Assembly: GCA_028280305.1 (NCBI GenBank)
Contig: JANQMC010000074.1
Span: 1 to 44,619, forward strand
DNA length: 44,619 nucleotides
Direction of reading: 5' to 3'
From: Pelagibius sp.
GTDB taxonomy: Bacteria > Pseudomonadota > Alphaproteobacteria > Kiloniellales > Kiloniellaceae
Under the pieces are notes generated by a model. It saw nothing but the letters and a program-made list of their open reading frames with translations, was not told where the DNA came from and ran no database searches. This document shows, piece by piece, positions 1 through 9,263 of this stretch (position 1 is its first letter; the number at the start of each line of letters is the position of its first letter). Made by a program: the position numbers and the translations under genes.

Positions 1-474
1 AGGCGCGAGATCGGTCTTGTTGATGACCAGCAGGTCGGAGCGGGTGATGCCAGGGCCGCCCTTGCGGGGAATTTTGTCGCCGGCCGAGACGTCGATCACG
101 TAGATCGTGATGTCCGCCAGCTCCGGGCTGAAGGTGGCCGCAAGGTTGTCGCCGCCGGATTCGATCAGCACCAGATCGAGAGCCGGAAAACGCTGACGCA
201 TGTCGGCTACGGCAGCCAGGTTGATCGAGGCATCTTCGCGGATCGCCGTGTGAGGACAGCCGCCTGTCTCCACCCCCATGATCCGTTCCGGCGGCAGCGC
301 ACCGGAGCGCGTGAGGAATTCCGCGTCTTCGCGCGTGTAGATGTCGTTGGTGATAGCGGCGATGTCATAGCGCGGCGCCAAGGCCTTGCAGAGCGCATCC
401 ATCAGCGCCGTCTTGCCGGAACCAACGGGCCCGCCGATGCCGACCCGTAGGGGACCTGTCGAAGAAGCGGTCAT
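1..474 (-). CDS. ureG: Urease accessory GTPase UreG (3' end outside window)
   Basis: This is the GTPase that powers delivery of nickel to apo-urease in the UreD-UreF-UreG complex. The first 158 codons are present and the frame runs off the left edge, so the gene is truncated by the window, not broken. Visible motifs are the P-loop GGPVGSGKT at residues 14-22, the TNDIYT segment, the metal-binding Cys-Pro-His in the [15 protein letters not shown] region, and the ESGGDNL and NKTDL (GTP base recognition) motifs. The start codon overlaps the ureF stop as ATGA, indicating translational coupling. It is the most distal urease gene seen here, in the order ureD-A-B-C-E-F-G. Confidence 0.97.
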   Translation of the reverse strand, partial: MTASSTGPLRVGIGGPVGSGKTALMDALCKALAPRYDIAAITNDIYTREDAEFLTRSGALPPERIMGVETGGCPHTAIREDASINLAAVADMRQRFPALDLVLIESGGDNLAATFSPELADITIYVIDVSAGDKIPRKGGPGITRSDLLVINKTDLAP

Positions 475-1157
475 GATCTGAACAACCTCGTATATTGGGT
501 TTCGTGTTTCATGGCAGCGAGATCGGCGAGCATCGCCGCACCGCCGAGATCTTCCAGGGATGCTTGCAGCGCGACCTCAACCGATTGGGCGATCGCCGGC
601 TCCAGCGCCGCGGTGACGCGCTGTCCGTCGCTCTGCCCCAGGGGAATTAGCCGCACGCCGGCAGAGACCAAGTTGGCAGCAAAGCCGTGGAGGTAGGCAT
701 GCAGAGCGGCCCTCAGAGGCAGCCCATGACCAGCAGCGGCGACACCGACAACGACCGGGTAGGCCATGGGTCCCGCCCAGGCCGAGGCGAGGTCATCCAA
801 CGCCTGACAAGGCCAGGCGTCCGCCGTCGCCATCGCAAAGGCCCGGCCTTGCGCCGTCGTTTCAAGCTGCCGCTCGGCGGTCGCAACAAAAGCCGCGGCC
901 AGTTCGGCGATTGCCGCCAGCGCCGCTGTGTCATCGATCGCCTCAAAGGCATGGCGGAAGAGGATGGCGTCGTTGCGCCCGGAGCCGAGAGTCAGCAGAT
1001 CGGCCAGCCAAAGCTCCAGCCCCGCCGCATCCGTAACCCCGCCCTGCTCCACCACCTGCTCCAAGCCATGGGAATAGCTGAACGCGCCCACGGGATAGGA
1101 CGGCGAGAGCCAGGTCATCAGGCGGTAAAGCCCGGCCTCGTTCAGGTTTTCAGTCAT
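471..1157 (-). CDS. ureF: Urease accessory protein UreF
   Basis: UreF bridges UreD-bound urease to UreG and gates nickel transfer. The 228-residue product has the family signature near its N-terminus ([18 protein letters not shown]) and is alpha-helical throughout. The frame stays open upstream, but the sequence before the chosen ATG lies inside ureE and does not resemble UreF. An in-frame ATG at 1166 is the alternative start. The start overlaps the last bases of ureE and the stop overlaps ureG (ATGA), so translation is probably coupled along ureE-ureF-ureG. Confidence 0.95.
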   Translation of the reverse strand: MTENLNEAGLYRLMTWLSPSYPVGAFSYSHGLEQVVEQGGVTDAAGLELWLADLLTLGSGRNDAILFRHAFEAIDDTAALAAIAELAAAFVATAERQLETTAQGRAFAMATADAWPCQALDDLASAWAGPMAYPVVVGVAAAGHGLPLRAALHAYLHGFAANLVSAGVRLIPLGQSDGQRVTAALEPAIAQSVEVALQASLEDLGGAAMLADLAAMKHETQYTRLFRS

Positions 1158-1614
1158 GGTGTTCATGCCCCTGAACACGGCCGTGACCGTAAGCGCCGCC
1201 TTCCGGATCAAAAGGCGCCTCAATCAACTCCGTTCGGGCGCCCAGCTTCGTCAGCATCTCAAGGATGACATGATCCTCTCGAATTCTGAGGCAGTCGCCC
1301 AGCAACTGGGTCGGCAGATGACGGTTGCCGAGATGCCAGGCAATGCGGACCAGATCGACATCGGCACCGGCCCGCACTTCAATGAGGCGTTCGGACGCCG
1401 CCACCACCGCGACGATACCGCCCTCCTCCAAAACCAGGCCGTCGCCGTGGGACAACGGTACGGCCTTCGGCAGATCGAGCAGGAACTCCACACCGGTCTC
1501 ACCGCGCATCGCGATGCGCCGCCGGTGCCGGGCATCAAAGTCCAGCACCACAGAATCGCAGGCCTCAGCCAGAGGCCAGCTTCCCGACGATTTGACAGAA
1601 GTCGCCCGCAACAT
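1150..1614 (-). CDS. ureE: Urease accessory nickel chaperone UreE
   Basis: UreE is the metallochaperone that supplies nickel to UreG for urease activation. The 154-residue product has the two-domain UreE plan: an N-terminal peptide-binding-like beta domain and a C-terminal metal-binding domain containing the WHLGNRHLP segment, which carries the conserved dimer-interface histidine. It ends in a short histidine-rich tail ([11 protein letters not shown]), as expected for nickel storage. It lies 9 nt after ureC and overlaps ureF. Confidence 0.95.
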   Translation of the reverse strand: MLRATSVKSSGSWPLAEACDSVVLDFDARHRRRIAMRGETGVEFLLDLPKAVPLSHGDGLVLEEGGIVAVVAASERLIEVRAGADVDLVRIAWHLGNRHLPTQLLGDCLRIREDHVILEMLTKLGARTELIEAPFDPEGGAYGHGRVQGHEHHD

Positions 1615-1623
1615 CGCCGCAGA

Positions 1624-3333
1624 CTAAAACAGGAAGTAGCGCTGCGCCATGGGCAGCTCTGCCGCCGGCTCGCAAGTCAGAAGCGCGCCGTCGGCGCGCA
1701 CCTCATAGGTCTCCGGATCGACAGCGACCTCAGGCGTGTAGTCGTTCAGCACCATCTGCTTCTTGGTGACTTTGCGGATACCTGAAACCGGGAGCACGCT
1801 GCGGTCGAGACCGAGCCGCCCGCCGACATCGGCCGCCGCCGCTGCCTGGGAAACGAACGTCACGGCACTGGCGGTCATGGCCTTGCCGAAGCCACCGAAC
1901 ATCGGGCGATAGTGGACCGGCTGGGGTGTCGGGATCGAGGCATTGGGATCGCCCATGGCCGCGGCGGCGATGGTGCCGCACTTCAGAACCAGGTCGGGCT
2001 TCACGCCGAAGAACATCGGCTTCCAAAGCACCAGATCCGCCAGCTTGCCGACTTCGACGGAGCCGACTGACTCGGCAATCCCATGGGTCAGGGCGGGATT
2101 GATGGTGTACTTGGCGATATAGCGTTTGACCCGGAAGTTGTCGTTGTCGCCCTTTTCTTCCGGCAGAGCGCCGCGCTGCTTCTTCATCTTGTCGGCGGTC
2201 TGCCAGGTGCGGATGATCACCTCCCCGACCCGGCCCATGGCCTGGCTGTCGGAGGCGATCATCGAAAACGCGCCGAGGTCGTGGAGAATGTCTTCCGCCG
2301 CAATCGTCTCCCGCCGGATGCGGCTTTCCGCAAAGGCGAGATCCTCGGGGATCTTCGGGTCCAGGTGATGACAGACCATCAGCATGTCGAGGTGCTCATC
2401 CACCGTATTCACCGTGAAGGGCCGCGTCGGGTTGGTCGACGACGGCAGCACGTTCAGCTCACCGCAGACCTTGATGATATCGGGCGCATGGCCGCCCCCG
2501 GCCCCCTCGGTATGAAAGGCATGGATTGTGCGCCCCTTGAACGCGGCAATGGTGTTCTCGACAAAGCCGGACTCGTTCAGCGTGTCGGTGTGGATCGCGA
2601 CACCGATGTCCATTTCGTCGGCCACGGAAAGACAGGTATCGATAGCCGAGGGCGTGGTGCCCCAATCCTCGTGCAGCTTCAGCGCACAGGCGCCGGCCTC
2701 TATCTGTTCGATCAAGGCATCGGGCTTGGAGGCATTGCCCTTGCCGAAGAAGCCGAGATTCATGGGAAAACCCTCAGCCGCCTGCAACATGCGCTCCATA
2801 TGCCAGGGGCCGGGCGTCGCCGTGGTGGCATTGGTGCCCTCCGCCGGGCCGGTGCCGCCGCCCATCATGGTGGTAACACCGGAATAGAGGGCGTCTTCCA
2901 TCTGCTGCGGGCAAATCCAGTGGATGTGGGCGTCGATACCCCCGGCGGTGAGAATACGGCCCTCACCGGCGATGGCCTCCGTCCCCGGGCCGATGACGAT
3001 ATCGACACCCGGCTGGACGTCGGGATTACCGGCCTTGCCGATGGCCGCGATGCGCCCGTCTTTCAAACCCACATCGGCCTTGATGATGCCCCAATGATCG
3101 ACGATCAGGGCATTGGTGATGACCGTATCGACCGCCCCCTGGGCGCGGCTCGCCTGGGCTTGGCCCATACCGTCGCGAATCACCTTTCCACCGCCGAACT
3201 TTACTTCTTCCCCGTAGGTTGTCCGATCTTCTTCAACTTGAATGACAAGTTCGGTATCGGCCAGCCGGACACGATCCCCCGTTGTCGGGCCAAACATGGC
3301 CGCATAGGCCGCGCGGTCGATCTTCAGCGGCAT
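1624..3333 (-). CDS. ureC: Urease subunit alpha
   Basis: This is the catalytic subunit hydrolysing urea to ammonia and carbamate in the cytoplasm. The 569-residue length is normal for the family. All expected nickel-site residues are visible: His136 and His138 (HIHW), carbamylated Lys219 (LKLHEDWG), His248, His274 ([12 protein letters not shown]) and Asp362. The active-site flap has Cys321 and His322 in MVCHHLDP. The start [15 protein letters not shown] fits the family; the longer upstream frame runs into ureB and is not UreC-like. It lies 4 nt after ureB. Confidence 0.98.
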   Translation of the reverse strand: MPLKIDRAAYAAMFGPTTGDRVRLADTELVIQVEEDRTTYGEEVKFGGGKVIRDGMGQAQASRAQGAVDTVITNALIVDHWGIIKADVGLKDGRIAAIGKAGNPDVQPGVDIVIGPGTEAIAGEGRILTAGGIDAHIHWICPQQMEDALYSGVTTMMGGGTGPAEGTNATTATPGPWHMERMLQAAEGFPMNLGFFGKGNASKPDALIEQIEAGACALKLHEDWGTTPSAIDTCLSVADEMDIGVAIHTDTLNESGFVENTIAAFKGRTIHAFHTEGAGGGHAPDIIKVCGELNVLPSSTNPTRPFTVNTVDEHLDMLMVCHHLDPKIPEDLAFAESRIRRETIAAEDILHDLGAFSMIASDSQAMGRVGEVIIRTWQTADKMKKQRGALPEEKGDNDNFRVKRYIAKYTINPALTHGIAESVGSVEVGKLADLVLWKPMFFGVKPDLVLKCGTIAAAAMGDPNASIPTPQPVHYRPMFGGFGKAMTASAVTFVSQAAAAADVGGRLGLDRSVLPVSGIRKVTKKQMVLNDYTPEVAVDPETYEVRADGALLTCEPAAELPMAQRYFLF

Positions 3334-3337
3334 GGCT

Positions 3338-3661
3338 CTAGCCCTCCAGGTCGTCTGTGAGAGGGCCGTTGATCCGGGCGTTGAAGCCGTGGATCTCCCG
3401 GGCACCGGCATAGGGGATCAGCGTCACCTCGCGGCTTTGGCCGGGCTCGAAGCGCACCGCCGTGCCGGCGGCAATGTCGAGCCTGTAGCCCAGCGCTTTG
3501 TCACGGTCGAAGATCAAAGCCGTGTTGGTTTCATAGAAATGATAGTGGGAGCCGACCTGCACCGGGCGGTCGCCGCTGTTGGCAACCAGAAGGGTGATCG
3601 TCTCACGGCCCTCGTTCAGCAGGATGTCGCCGTCGGCGACCATGATTTCTCCGGGGATCAT
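3338..3661 (-). CDS. ureB: Urease subunit beta
   Basis: This is the structural subunit of the (alpha-beta-gamma)3 urease. The 107-residue protein begins MIPGEI and has the conserved [10 protein letters not shown] stretch and a C-terminal [10 protein letters not shown] segment, all standard for separate UreB chains. It sits 14 nt after ureA and 4 nt before ureC, in one transcription unit. Nothing unusual was seen. Confidence 0.97.
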   Translation of the reverse strand: MIPGEIMVADGDILLNEGRETITLLVANSGDRPVQVGSHYHFYETNTALIFDRDKALGYRLDIAAGTAVRFEPGQSREVTLIPYAGAREIHGFNARINGPLTDDLEG

Positions 3662-3675
3662 CGTTGCGGCTCTCC

Positions 3676-3978
3676 CTAGCGGATCGGCTGATGGACGGTG
3701 ACCAGCTTGGTCCCGTCTGGAAAGGTCGCTTCGACCTGGATCTCGTGGATCATCTCGGCGATGCCGTCCATGACCTGATCGCGGGAGATCACGGTCCCAC
3801 CGTCGCGCATCAGCTCGGCGACCGTACGGCCGTCGCGCGCGCCCTCCACCACATAATCGGAAATCAGGGCGATGGCTTCCGGGTAGTTCAGCTTGCAGCC
3901 GCGCCCCAGCCGGTTGCGCGCCACCATGGCAGCGACGGAGACAAGCAGCTTGTCTTTTTCCCGTGGTGTCAGGTTCAC
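3676..3978 (-). CDS. ureA: Urease subunit gamma
   Basis: This is the small structural subunit of urease. The 100-residue product begins [12 protein letters not shown] and contains the conserved [15 protein letters not shown] and [15 protein letters not shown] motifs. The start codon is GTG, placed 5 nt after a strong ribosome binding site (AGGAGG), which supports this start. UreA and UreB are separate genes, as in most Proteobacteria. Confidence 0.97.
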   Translation of the reverse strand: MNLTPREKDKLLVSVAAMVARNRLGRGCKLNYPEAIALISDYVVEGARDGRTVAELMRDGGTVISRDQVMDGIAEMIHEIQVEATFPDGTKLVTVHQPIR

Positions 3979-4011
3979 CCTTTCCTCCTTCTTGCTTTGC
4001 TTCTTATTTGT

Positions 4012-4905
4012 CTAGAGATGCCAAAGACGGGGCAGTGCTGGCGGCAAACCGGCCAAATGAGCACGTGCCGCCGCCCAGAAGGCGCCATAGGCCTGACGGA
4101 CCGCCCTTGCCTCTCCCAGAAAACGCCCAACGATCACGCCGTTGACGGCAGTCAGCGCCTGTTGAGACCCAGGAGAGTCTTCGGGCAGCAGAGCACGCAA
4201 AGGCTCCAGCTGCGCCGCGGCATCCTCGGCATGGAAAATCGCGCTGGCGAAGGCCGTCATACCGCCGAGGCAGGCAATAGAGGCCAGCGGCCGTCGAAAG
4301 TCGCCCTCCATATGCAGGGCATCGGCCCAGATGAGCCGCTTACCTGCACGTAGCTGCCATGCATCACGGATCAAGCCTTGGCTGAGCGTTTCGCCGGAGG
4401 CACTGCGGCCAAAGACCAGAAACTCGCCGGCCAGCACCCGGCTGCCGGGCTCGACCGTCAGCGTGGTTTCGCGCCGCAGGCGGGCACCGTCGAAAAGGAT
4501 CGTTTCCTGGGGCAGCCATTCCAGCCAAGCCCCTGCCGCCGCGCTCAACCTCACGTCAATCCGGCTATCAGCACCAGTCGAGCGATAGACCTTCTCCGCC
4601 GCCTGTGGATAGACACGCAGTTGGGTATCAGCACCCGCCGTAACAGCGATCTCTAAACTATCACCGCCAACGATGCCGCCGGAGGTCGTGATGAGGCTGG
4701 CTTCGAAAATGTCGCCGCGCGCCGGCTGCGGCAGGCGCAGCGAGAGCGGGTCGCGCTGATGCAGATCGACCAGCCGCGTCACACCCGCTTCGGCCCGCAC
4801 CGACAGTGCGGCTTCTCCGCGTACGGCGGCACGACGCAGCGGAACAACCGCTGCGGAAGCCTGATTTGCCGGTATAACCTCAGACGGCGATGTAGCGACG
4901 GACAT
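4012..4905 (-). CDS. ureD: Urease accessory protein UreD
   Basis: UreD is the scaffold that binds apo-urease and recruits UreF and UreG. The 297-residue product has the family segments HQRDPLSLRLPQP, TTSGGIVGGDSLE and AAEKVYRS, plus a WLPQETILFDGARL block. The chosen ATG (MSVATSPSE) overlaps the end of urtE by 26 nt; a longer in-frame extension lies wholly within urtE and lacks UreD character. The overlap joins urea transport and urease genes into one transcriptional block. Confidence 0.93.
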   Translation of the reverse strand: MSVATSPSEVIPANQASAAVVPLRRAAVRGEAALSVRAEAGVTRLVDLHQRDPLSLRLPQPARGDIFEASLITTSGGIVGGDSLEIAVTAGADTQLRVYPQAAEKVYRSTGADSRIDVRLSAAAGAWLEWLPQETILFDGARLRRETTLTVEPGSRVLAGEFLVFGRSASGETLSQGLIRDAWQLRAGKRLIWADALHMEGDFRRPLASIACLGGMTAFASAIFHAEDAAAQLEPLRALLPEDSPGSQQALTAVNGVIVGRFLGEARAVRQAYGAFWAAARAHLAGLPPALPRLWHL

Positions 4906-5575
4906 CGGCCTCGACCATTTCATCTCCCCGACCGGATAAAACGATCTCGCCCCGGTCCATGACAGCATAGCTGTCCGCCAGGTCTCTGGCGAAGTCGAAA
5001 TACTGCTCGACCAGAACGATGGCCATGTCACCCCTGGCGGCCAGCAGGCGGATGACCCGCTCGATATCCTTGATGATGGAGGGCTGGATGCCCTCTGTCG
5101 GCTCGTCCAGCACCAAAAGCCGGGGCCGCAGCACTAAGGCACGGGCGATGGCAAGCTGCTGCTGCTGGCCGCCGGAGAGGTCGCCGCCGCGCCGCCGCAA
5201 CATGTCTTTCAGCACCGGGAACAGCTCGAAAATTTCCGCTTCAATCCGCCGGGCGGCACGGGGCAGAGCGGCAAAGCCGCTGCGCAGGTTTTCCTCGACC
5301 GACAAGAGGGGAAAAATCTCCCGCCCCTGGGGCACGAAAGCGATGCCGCGCCGCGCCCGCTGATGCGGTGCCAGCCCCTCCAGCGGCTGGTCTTCCCAGC
5401 GTATCGAGCCGGCTTTCACAGCCTGCTGTCCGGCGATGGCCCGCAGCAGCGAGGTCTTGCCAACCCCGTTACGGCCGAGGACACAGGTCACCTGCCCCTT
5501 GTCGGCGGTCAGACTGACTTTCTTGAGCGCCTGGCTGGCGCCGTAGAAGAGATCGATGTCCTGAACCTGAAGCAT
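4880..5575 (-). CDS. urtE: Urea ABC transporter ATPase UrtE
   Basis: This is the second ATP-binding subunit of the high-affinity urea importer, LivF-like. The 231-residue product has Walker A GRNGVGKT, the signature LSGGQQQQ, Walker B LLVLDEP and a C-terminal switch His region. It starts MLQVQDIDLFYGAS; the sequence upstream in this frame belongs to urtD. It lies 7 nt after urtD and overlaps ureD. The gene order urtABCDE then ureD identifies it as urea-specific and not branched-chain amino-acid specific. Confidence 0.96.
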   Translation of the reverse strand: MLQVQDIDLFYGASQALKKVSLTADKGQVTCVLGRNGVGKTSLLRAIAGQQAVKAGSIRWEDQPLEGLAPHQRARRGIAFVPQGREIFPLLSVEENLRSGFAALPRAARRIEAEIFELFPVLKDMLRRRGGDLSGGQQQQLAIARALVLRPRLLVLDEPTEGIQPSIIKDIERVIRLLAARGDMAIVLVEQYFDFARDLADSYAVMDRGEIVLSGRGDEMVEADVRRYIAV

Positions 5576-5582
5576 CTTTTCC

Positions 5583-6404
5583 TCAGCGCCCAAGATAGAC
5601 TTCGATAACGTCACGGTTGCTCTGCAGGCTGTCGAGCGAGCCTTCGGCCAAAACCGAACCCTCGTGCAGTACCGTGACATGACAATCCAGCGCGCGGATG
5701 AACTCCATGTCATGCTCGACCACGACGACGGAGTGCGACTGTGCGATCTCCTGCAGCATGACCGCCGTCTTCTCCGTTTCGGCATCGGTCATCCCCGCCG
5801 CAGGCTCGTCCACGAGCAACAGCTCGGGGTCCTGCATCAGCAACATGCCGATCTCCAGCCACTGCTTTTGCCCGTGGGAGAGGTTGCCGGCCAAGGCGTC
5901 GCGGAAGTCCTTCAGGACGATGCGTTCCAGCACCGCCTCGATCCGCTCAAGCTGCGCCTTGTTCGGACGGGCGAAGAGACCGGCGAAAACGCCACGGTCG
6001 CCCTTTAGAGCGAGTTCAAGATTGTCAAAGACACTCTGGCTTTCGAAGACCGTCGGTTTCTGGAATTTTCGGCCAATCCCCAGGTTGGCGATGGCAGCTT
6101 CGTCCAACTTGGTCAGATCGATGGAGCCATTGAAAAAGACCTCCCCGCTGTCGGGCCGGGTCTTGCCGGTAATCACGTCCATCATGGTCGTCTTGCCGGC
6201 GCCGTTTGGGCCGATGATCGCGCGCAGTTCGCCGGAGACCACATAAAGGCTGAGATTGTTCAGCGCCTTGAAGCCGTCGAAGCTGACCGACACGCCGTCG
6301 ACATAGAGGATGGTGTCGGCCGCGGCGCGCAGCGGCTTTGCTGGCGGTTGCTGCGAGGGCTCAACCGTTTCACGCTCCGGCACCTGTGAAAGGGCTTCGC
6401 TCAT
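5583..6404 (-). CDS. urtD: Urea ABC transporter ATPase UrtD
   Basis: This is the LivG-like ATP-binding subunit of the urea importer. The 273 residues include Walker A GPNGAGKT, the UrtD-typical IGRKFQKPTVFE stretch, the signature LSHGQKQWLEIGM (in place of LSGGQ, as usual for UrtD) and Walker B LLLVDEP. An N-terminal extension of about 30 residues precedes the ATPase domain. The start overlaps the urtC stop as ATGA. Confidence 0.96.
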   Translation of the reverse strand: MSEALSQVPERETVEPSQQPPAKPLRAAADTILYVDGVSVSFDGFKALNNLSLYVVSGELRAIIGPNGAGKTTMMDVITGKTRPDSGEVFFNGSIDLTKLDEAAIANLGIGRKFQKPTVFESQSVFDNLELALKGDRGVFAGLFARPNKAQLERIEAVLERIVLKDFRDALAGNLSHGQKQWLEIGMLLMQDPELLLVDEPAAGMTDAETEKTAVMLQEIAQSHSVVVVEHDMEFIRALDCHVTVLHEGSVLAEGSLDSLQSNRDVIEVYLGR

Positions 6405-7543
6405 CCCGCAGTCCTTCCGGGCAGGCCAAACCGCAGCAGCACAGACTGCAGGCGCCCTTGCAAGCCCGGCAGAGAGCCGATGATGCCCTTCGGCAGAAAG
6501 ACCGTGACGGCGACAAAAAGGCCGCCGAGGAAAAACAGCCAGATCTCCGGCGCCGCCCCGGTCAGATAGGTTTTGGCGTAGTTCACCAGCAACGCACCCA
6601 GGATCGCGCCGTGCAGATAGCCACGCCCGCCGACCGCCACCCAGATCACGATCTCGATGGAATTGGCGGGCGAGAACTCGCTTGGATTGATGATACCGAC
6701 CTGAGGCACGTAGAGGGCCCCGGCGAGTCCCGCCAGCATGGCCGAAAGGACGAAAACGAAGAGCTTGTAGAATTCCACCCGGTAGCCGAGGAAGCGCACC
6801 CGGCTCTCGGCATCACGGATCGCCACCAGCACCCGCCCCACCTTCGAGCAGACAATCCAGCGGCAAAGCAGGTAAGCCAGGGCCAGCATGACGGCGGAAG
6901 CCGCAAAGAGCCCGGCACGAGTACCGTCGGCCTGCAGGTTGAAGCCCAGCAGTTCCTTGAAGTCGGTCAGACCGTTATTGCCGCCGAAGCCCATGTCGTT
7001 GCGGAAGAAGGCCAGCAACAGGGCGAAGGTCATGGCCTGGGTGATGATGGAGAGATAGACCCCGGTGACACGCGAGCGGAAAGCCAGCCAGCCGAAGACG
7101 AGGGCCAACAGGCCCGGCACCAGAATCACCATCAGCAACGCAAAGGGAAAGGACTCGAAGCCGTACCAGTACCAGGGCAGTTCCTTCCAGTTCAGGAAGA
7201 CCATGAAGTCCGGCAAATCGGGATTCCCATAGACCCCGCGATCGCCGATCTGGCGCATCAGATGCATGCCCATGGCATAGCCGCCGAGTGCAAAGAAAGC
7301 ACCGTGGCCCAGGCTCAGGATCCCGCAGTAGCCCCAGATAAGATCGACGGAAAGCGCCAGCAGAGCAAAGCAAAGATACTTGCCCAGGAGGCTCACGAGA
7401 TAGGTCGGCACATGAAAAACCGAGCCCGGCGGCACCGCCAGATTCAGCAGCGGCACCAGAACGGCAATGCTCAGCAGCAGTCCCAGGGTGATCTTGCTGC
7501 CCAGTGGCGACAACAGACGGCCGTGGTCGTTCGACAGCAGCAC
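6401..7543 (-). CDS. urtC: Urea ABC transporter permease UrtC
   Basis: This is a LivM-type inner-membrane permease of the urea importer. The 380 residues hold about ten hydrophobic segments and the conserved DLIWGYCGILSLGHGAFFALGGYAMGM block near the N-terminus and VAVGGRGYLHGAILGA near the C-terminus. The start codon is GTG, 3 nt after urtB. The large central insertion before the third membrane segment (NPDLPDFMVFLNWKELPWYW) is typical of UrtC compared with LivM. Confidence 0.96.
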   Translation of the reverse strand: MLLSNDHGRLLSPLGSKITLGLLLSIAVLVPLLNLAVPPGSVFHVPTYLVSLLGKYLCFALLALSVDLIWGYCGILSLGHGAFFALGGYAMGMHLMRQIGDRGVYGNPDLPDFMVFLNWKELPWYWYGFESFPFALLMVILVPGLLALVFGWLAFRSRVTGVYLSIITQAMTFALLLAFFRNDMGFGGNNGLTDFKELLGFNLQADGTRAGLFAASAVMLALAYLLCRWIVCSKVGRVLVAIRDAESRVRFLGYRVEFYKLFVFVLSAMLAGLAGALYVPQVGIINPSEFSPANSIEIVIWVAVGGRGYLHGAILGALLVNYAKTYLTGAAPEIWLFFLGGLFVAVTVFLPKGIIGSLPGLQGRLQSVLLRFGLPGRTAG

Positions 7544-7546
7544 GGG

Positions 7547-9190
7547 CTAGTTCTCCACCGCGCGTCCGCGCAGCGCGAAGAGGCCGCGCGGGCGCTTTTG
7601 GATGAAGAGAATTATCACCACGAGCACCAGGATCTTACCCAGCACCGCGCCGGCATAGGGCTCCAGGAACTTGTTCACCAACCCCAGGGAGAAGGCCCCT
7701 ACGAGGGTGCCCCAGAGATTGCCCACGCCGCCGAAGACGACAACCATGAAGCTGTCGATGATGTAGCCCTGACCCAGGTTGGGGCTGACGTTGTCGATCT
7801 GGCTGAGGGCGACGCCGGCCATGCCCGCGATGCCGGAGCCCAAACCGAAGGTCATGGCATCCACCCAACCGGTGCGGATACCCATGGAAGAGGCCATGGG
7901 GCGGTTCTGGGTCACCGCGCGCATTTGCAGGCCGTAGCCGCTGAAGCGGATCAGCGCCATGAGCAGCGCGAAGACAAGCAAGGCAAAAAGAATGATCCAA
8001 AGCCGGTTGTAGGTGAGGGTGAGGCCGCCCGCCACCTCCCAGGCGCCGCTCATCCAGGCGGGATTGCCGACCTCGCGGTTGGTGGGGCCGAAGATACTGC
8101 GCACCACCTGCTGAAGAATGAGGCTGAGGCCCCAGGTGGCCAGCAAGGTCTCCAGGGGCCGGCCATAGAGAAAGCGGATGACGCCGCGCTCGATCCCGAT
8201 ACCCACCAGGCCGGTCACCAGAAAGGCTGCGGGTATGGCAACCAACAGCGAGTAGTCGAAGGCGCCGGGAAAGGACGCACGAAAGACTTCCTGGACCACA
8301 AAGGTGGTATAGGCGCCGATCATCACCATCTCGCCATGGGCCATGTTGATGACCCCCATCACCCCGAAGGTGATGGCCAGGCCAATGGCGGCCAGCAGCA
8401 GGACCGAACCCAAGCTGATCCCCTGAAAGATGTTCTCGATGAAGCCGTTGAAGGCGAGTTTTGATTCGATGGTTTTCAAGGTCTCGGCGGCGGCGGCGCG
8501 GAGATCGCTGTCGGGCTCTGCCGGCCGCCCTTCCCCGTCGATGATCAGCAGCCCCGATACGATGGCCCGCACCTCCTGATCAACGAAAGCCGCCAGTGCC
8601 TCAATGGCGGCAAGTCGCGTCGCCTTGTCGTCGGACGTTGCCAACTCTGTCGCCGCCAAGGCGCGTGCCAGGCGGCTGGCCACCTTGAGATCGCTCTCGC
8701 GCGCCAAGGCAGCCTCCAATGGCCCAAGCATGTCCGACTGTGCCGATCTGAATACCGCATCGGCTGCCTGGATCCGCGCCGCCGGGTCAGAGCTGCCCAG
8801 CGTCAGGGCGCCGAGCGCCGCTTTGACCGCCTGCCGCAGCCGATTGTTGATTCTCACCTTGCGCAGCTTGCGTTTGCCGACTTCGCCCAACGCCTCGCCG
8901 GTCATCGCATCGAAAATGCGGTAACCGCCGGCACTATCCTCGGCGACGACCATTCGGTCGTCTTCCTTCACCTGAAAGAGTCGGCCGGCCAAAAAGGCCT
9001 GGAGAATCGGTACCGCCCGTTCATGCCCGCCGGCAGCCAGGCTTTCCACCGCCGCCACCTTGGTGGCGTTCGACTTCTCTGTCAGCGCCTGGAGGTCCTG
9101 CGCAAGCTCGGCTGACGCAGCCGAGGGAATCAGCAAGACGATCAGTACTGCGAAAGCCCTTAGCCTGAACAGCTTGGACAAGGCCGGCAT
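7547..9190 (-). CDS. urtB: Urea ABC transporter permease UrtB, long form with N-terminal domain
   Basis: This is a LivH-type permease partner of UrtC. The 547-residue protein has a signal-like N-terminus (about residues 8-27), a helical soluble domain of about 230 residues that looks HEAT-like, and then the membrane domain from about residue 255 (GISLGSVLLLAAIGLAITFGV). The permease core has the conserved NMAHGEMVMIGAYT and VFGGVGNLWGTL segments. The long form is known in proteobacterial UrtB families. A TTG codon sits just before the ATG used here; I chose ATG. Confidence 0.95.
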   Translation of the reverse strand: MPALSKLFRLRAFAVLIVLLIPSAASAELAQDLQALTEKSNATKVAAVESLAAGGHERAVPILQAFLAGRLFQVKEDDRMVVAEDSAGGYRIFDAMTGEALGEVGKRKLRKVRINNRLRQAVKAALGALTLGSSDPAARIQAADAVFRSAQSDMLGPLEAALARESDLKVASRLARALAATELATSDDKATRLAAIEALAAFVDQEVRAIVSGLLIIDGEGRPAEPDSDLRAAAAETLKTIESKLAFNGFIENIFQGISLGSVLLLAAIGLAITFGVMGVINMAHGEMVMIGAYTTFVVQEVFRASFPGAFDYSLLVAIPAAFLVTGLVGIGIERGVIRFLYGRPLETLLATWGLSLILQQVVRSIFGPTNREVGNPAWMSGAWEVAGGLTLTYNRLWIILFALLVFALLMALIRFSGYGLQMRAVTQNRPMASSMGIRTGWVDAMTFGLGSGIAGMAGVALSQIDNVSPNLGQGYIIDSFMVVVFGGVGNLWGTLVGAFSLGLVNKFLEPYAGAVLGKILVLVVIILFIQKRPRGLFALRGRAVEN

Positions 9191-9219
9191 CAATCGGAGT
9201 TCCCCAAGAAAGAAGATGA

Positions 9220-9248
9220 GCGGCGGGTCCCGCGAAAGGACCCGCCGC
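9220..9248 (-). terminator. Hairpin between urtA and urtB
   Basis: A perfect 11-bp inverted repeat (GCGGCGGGTCC / GGACCCGCCGC) with a 7-nt loop lies about 15 nt after the urtA stop. No U-tract follows it on the minus strand. It is more likely an mRNA-stabilising or partial-attenuation hairpin giving excess binding protein than a full terminator. Confidence 0.7.
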
Positions 9249-9263
9249 CGTGCCGAAGCAAGG

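Noticed and set aside
2083..3360. A 425-codon plus-strand frame opposite ureC
   Set aside because: Shadow of ureC in GC-rich DNA; ureC on the minus strand has every active-site residue.
6338..8464. A 708-codon open frame on the plus strand opposite urtC and urtB
   Set aside because: It is a high-GC antisense shadow; the translation is rich in His, Gln and Gly without any motif, while the minus strand encodes clear permeases.
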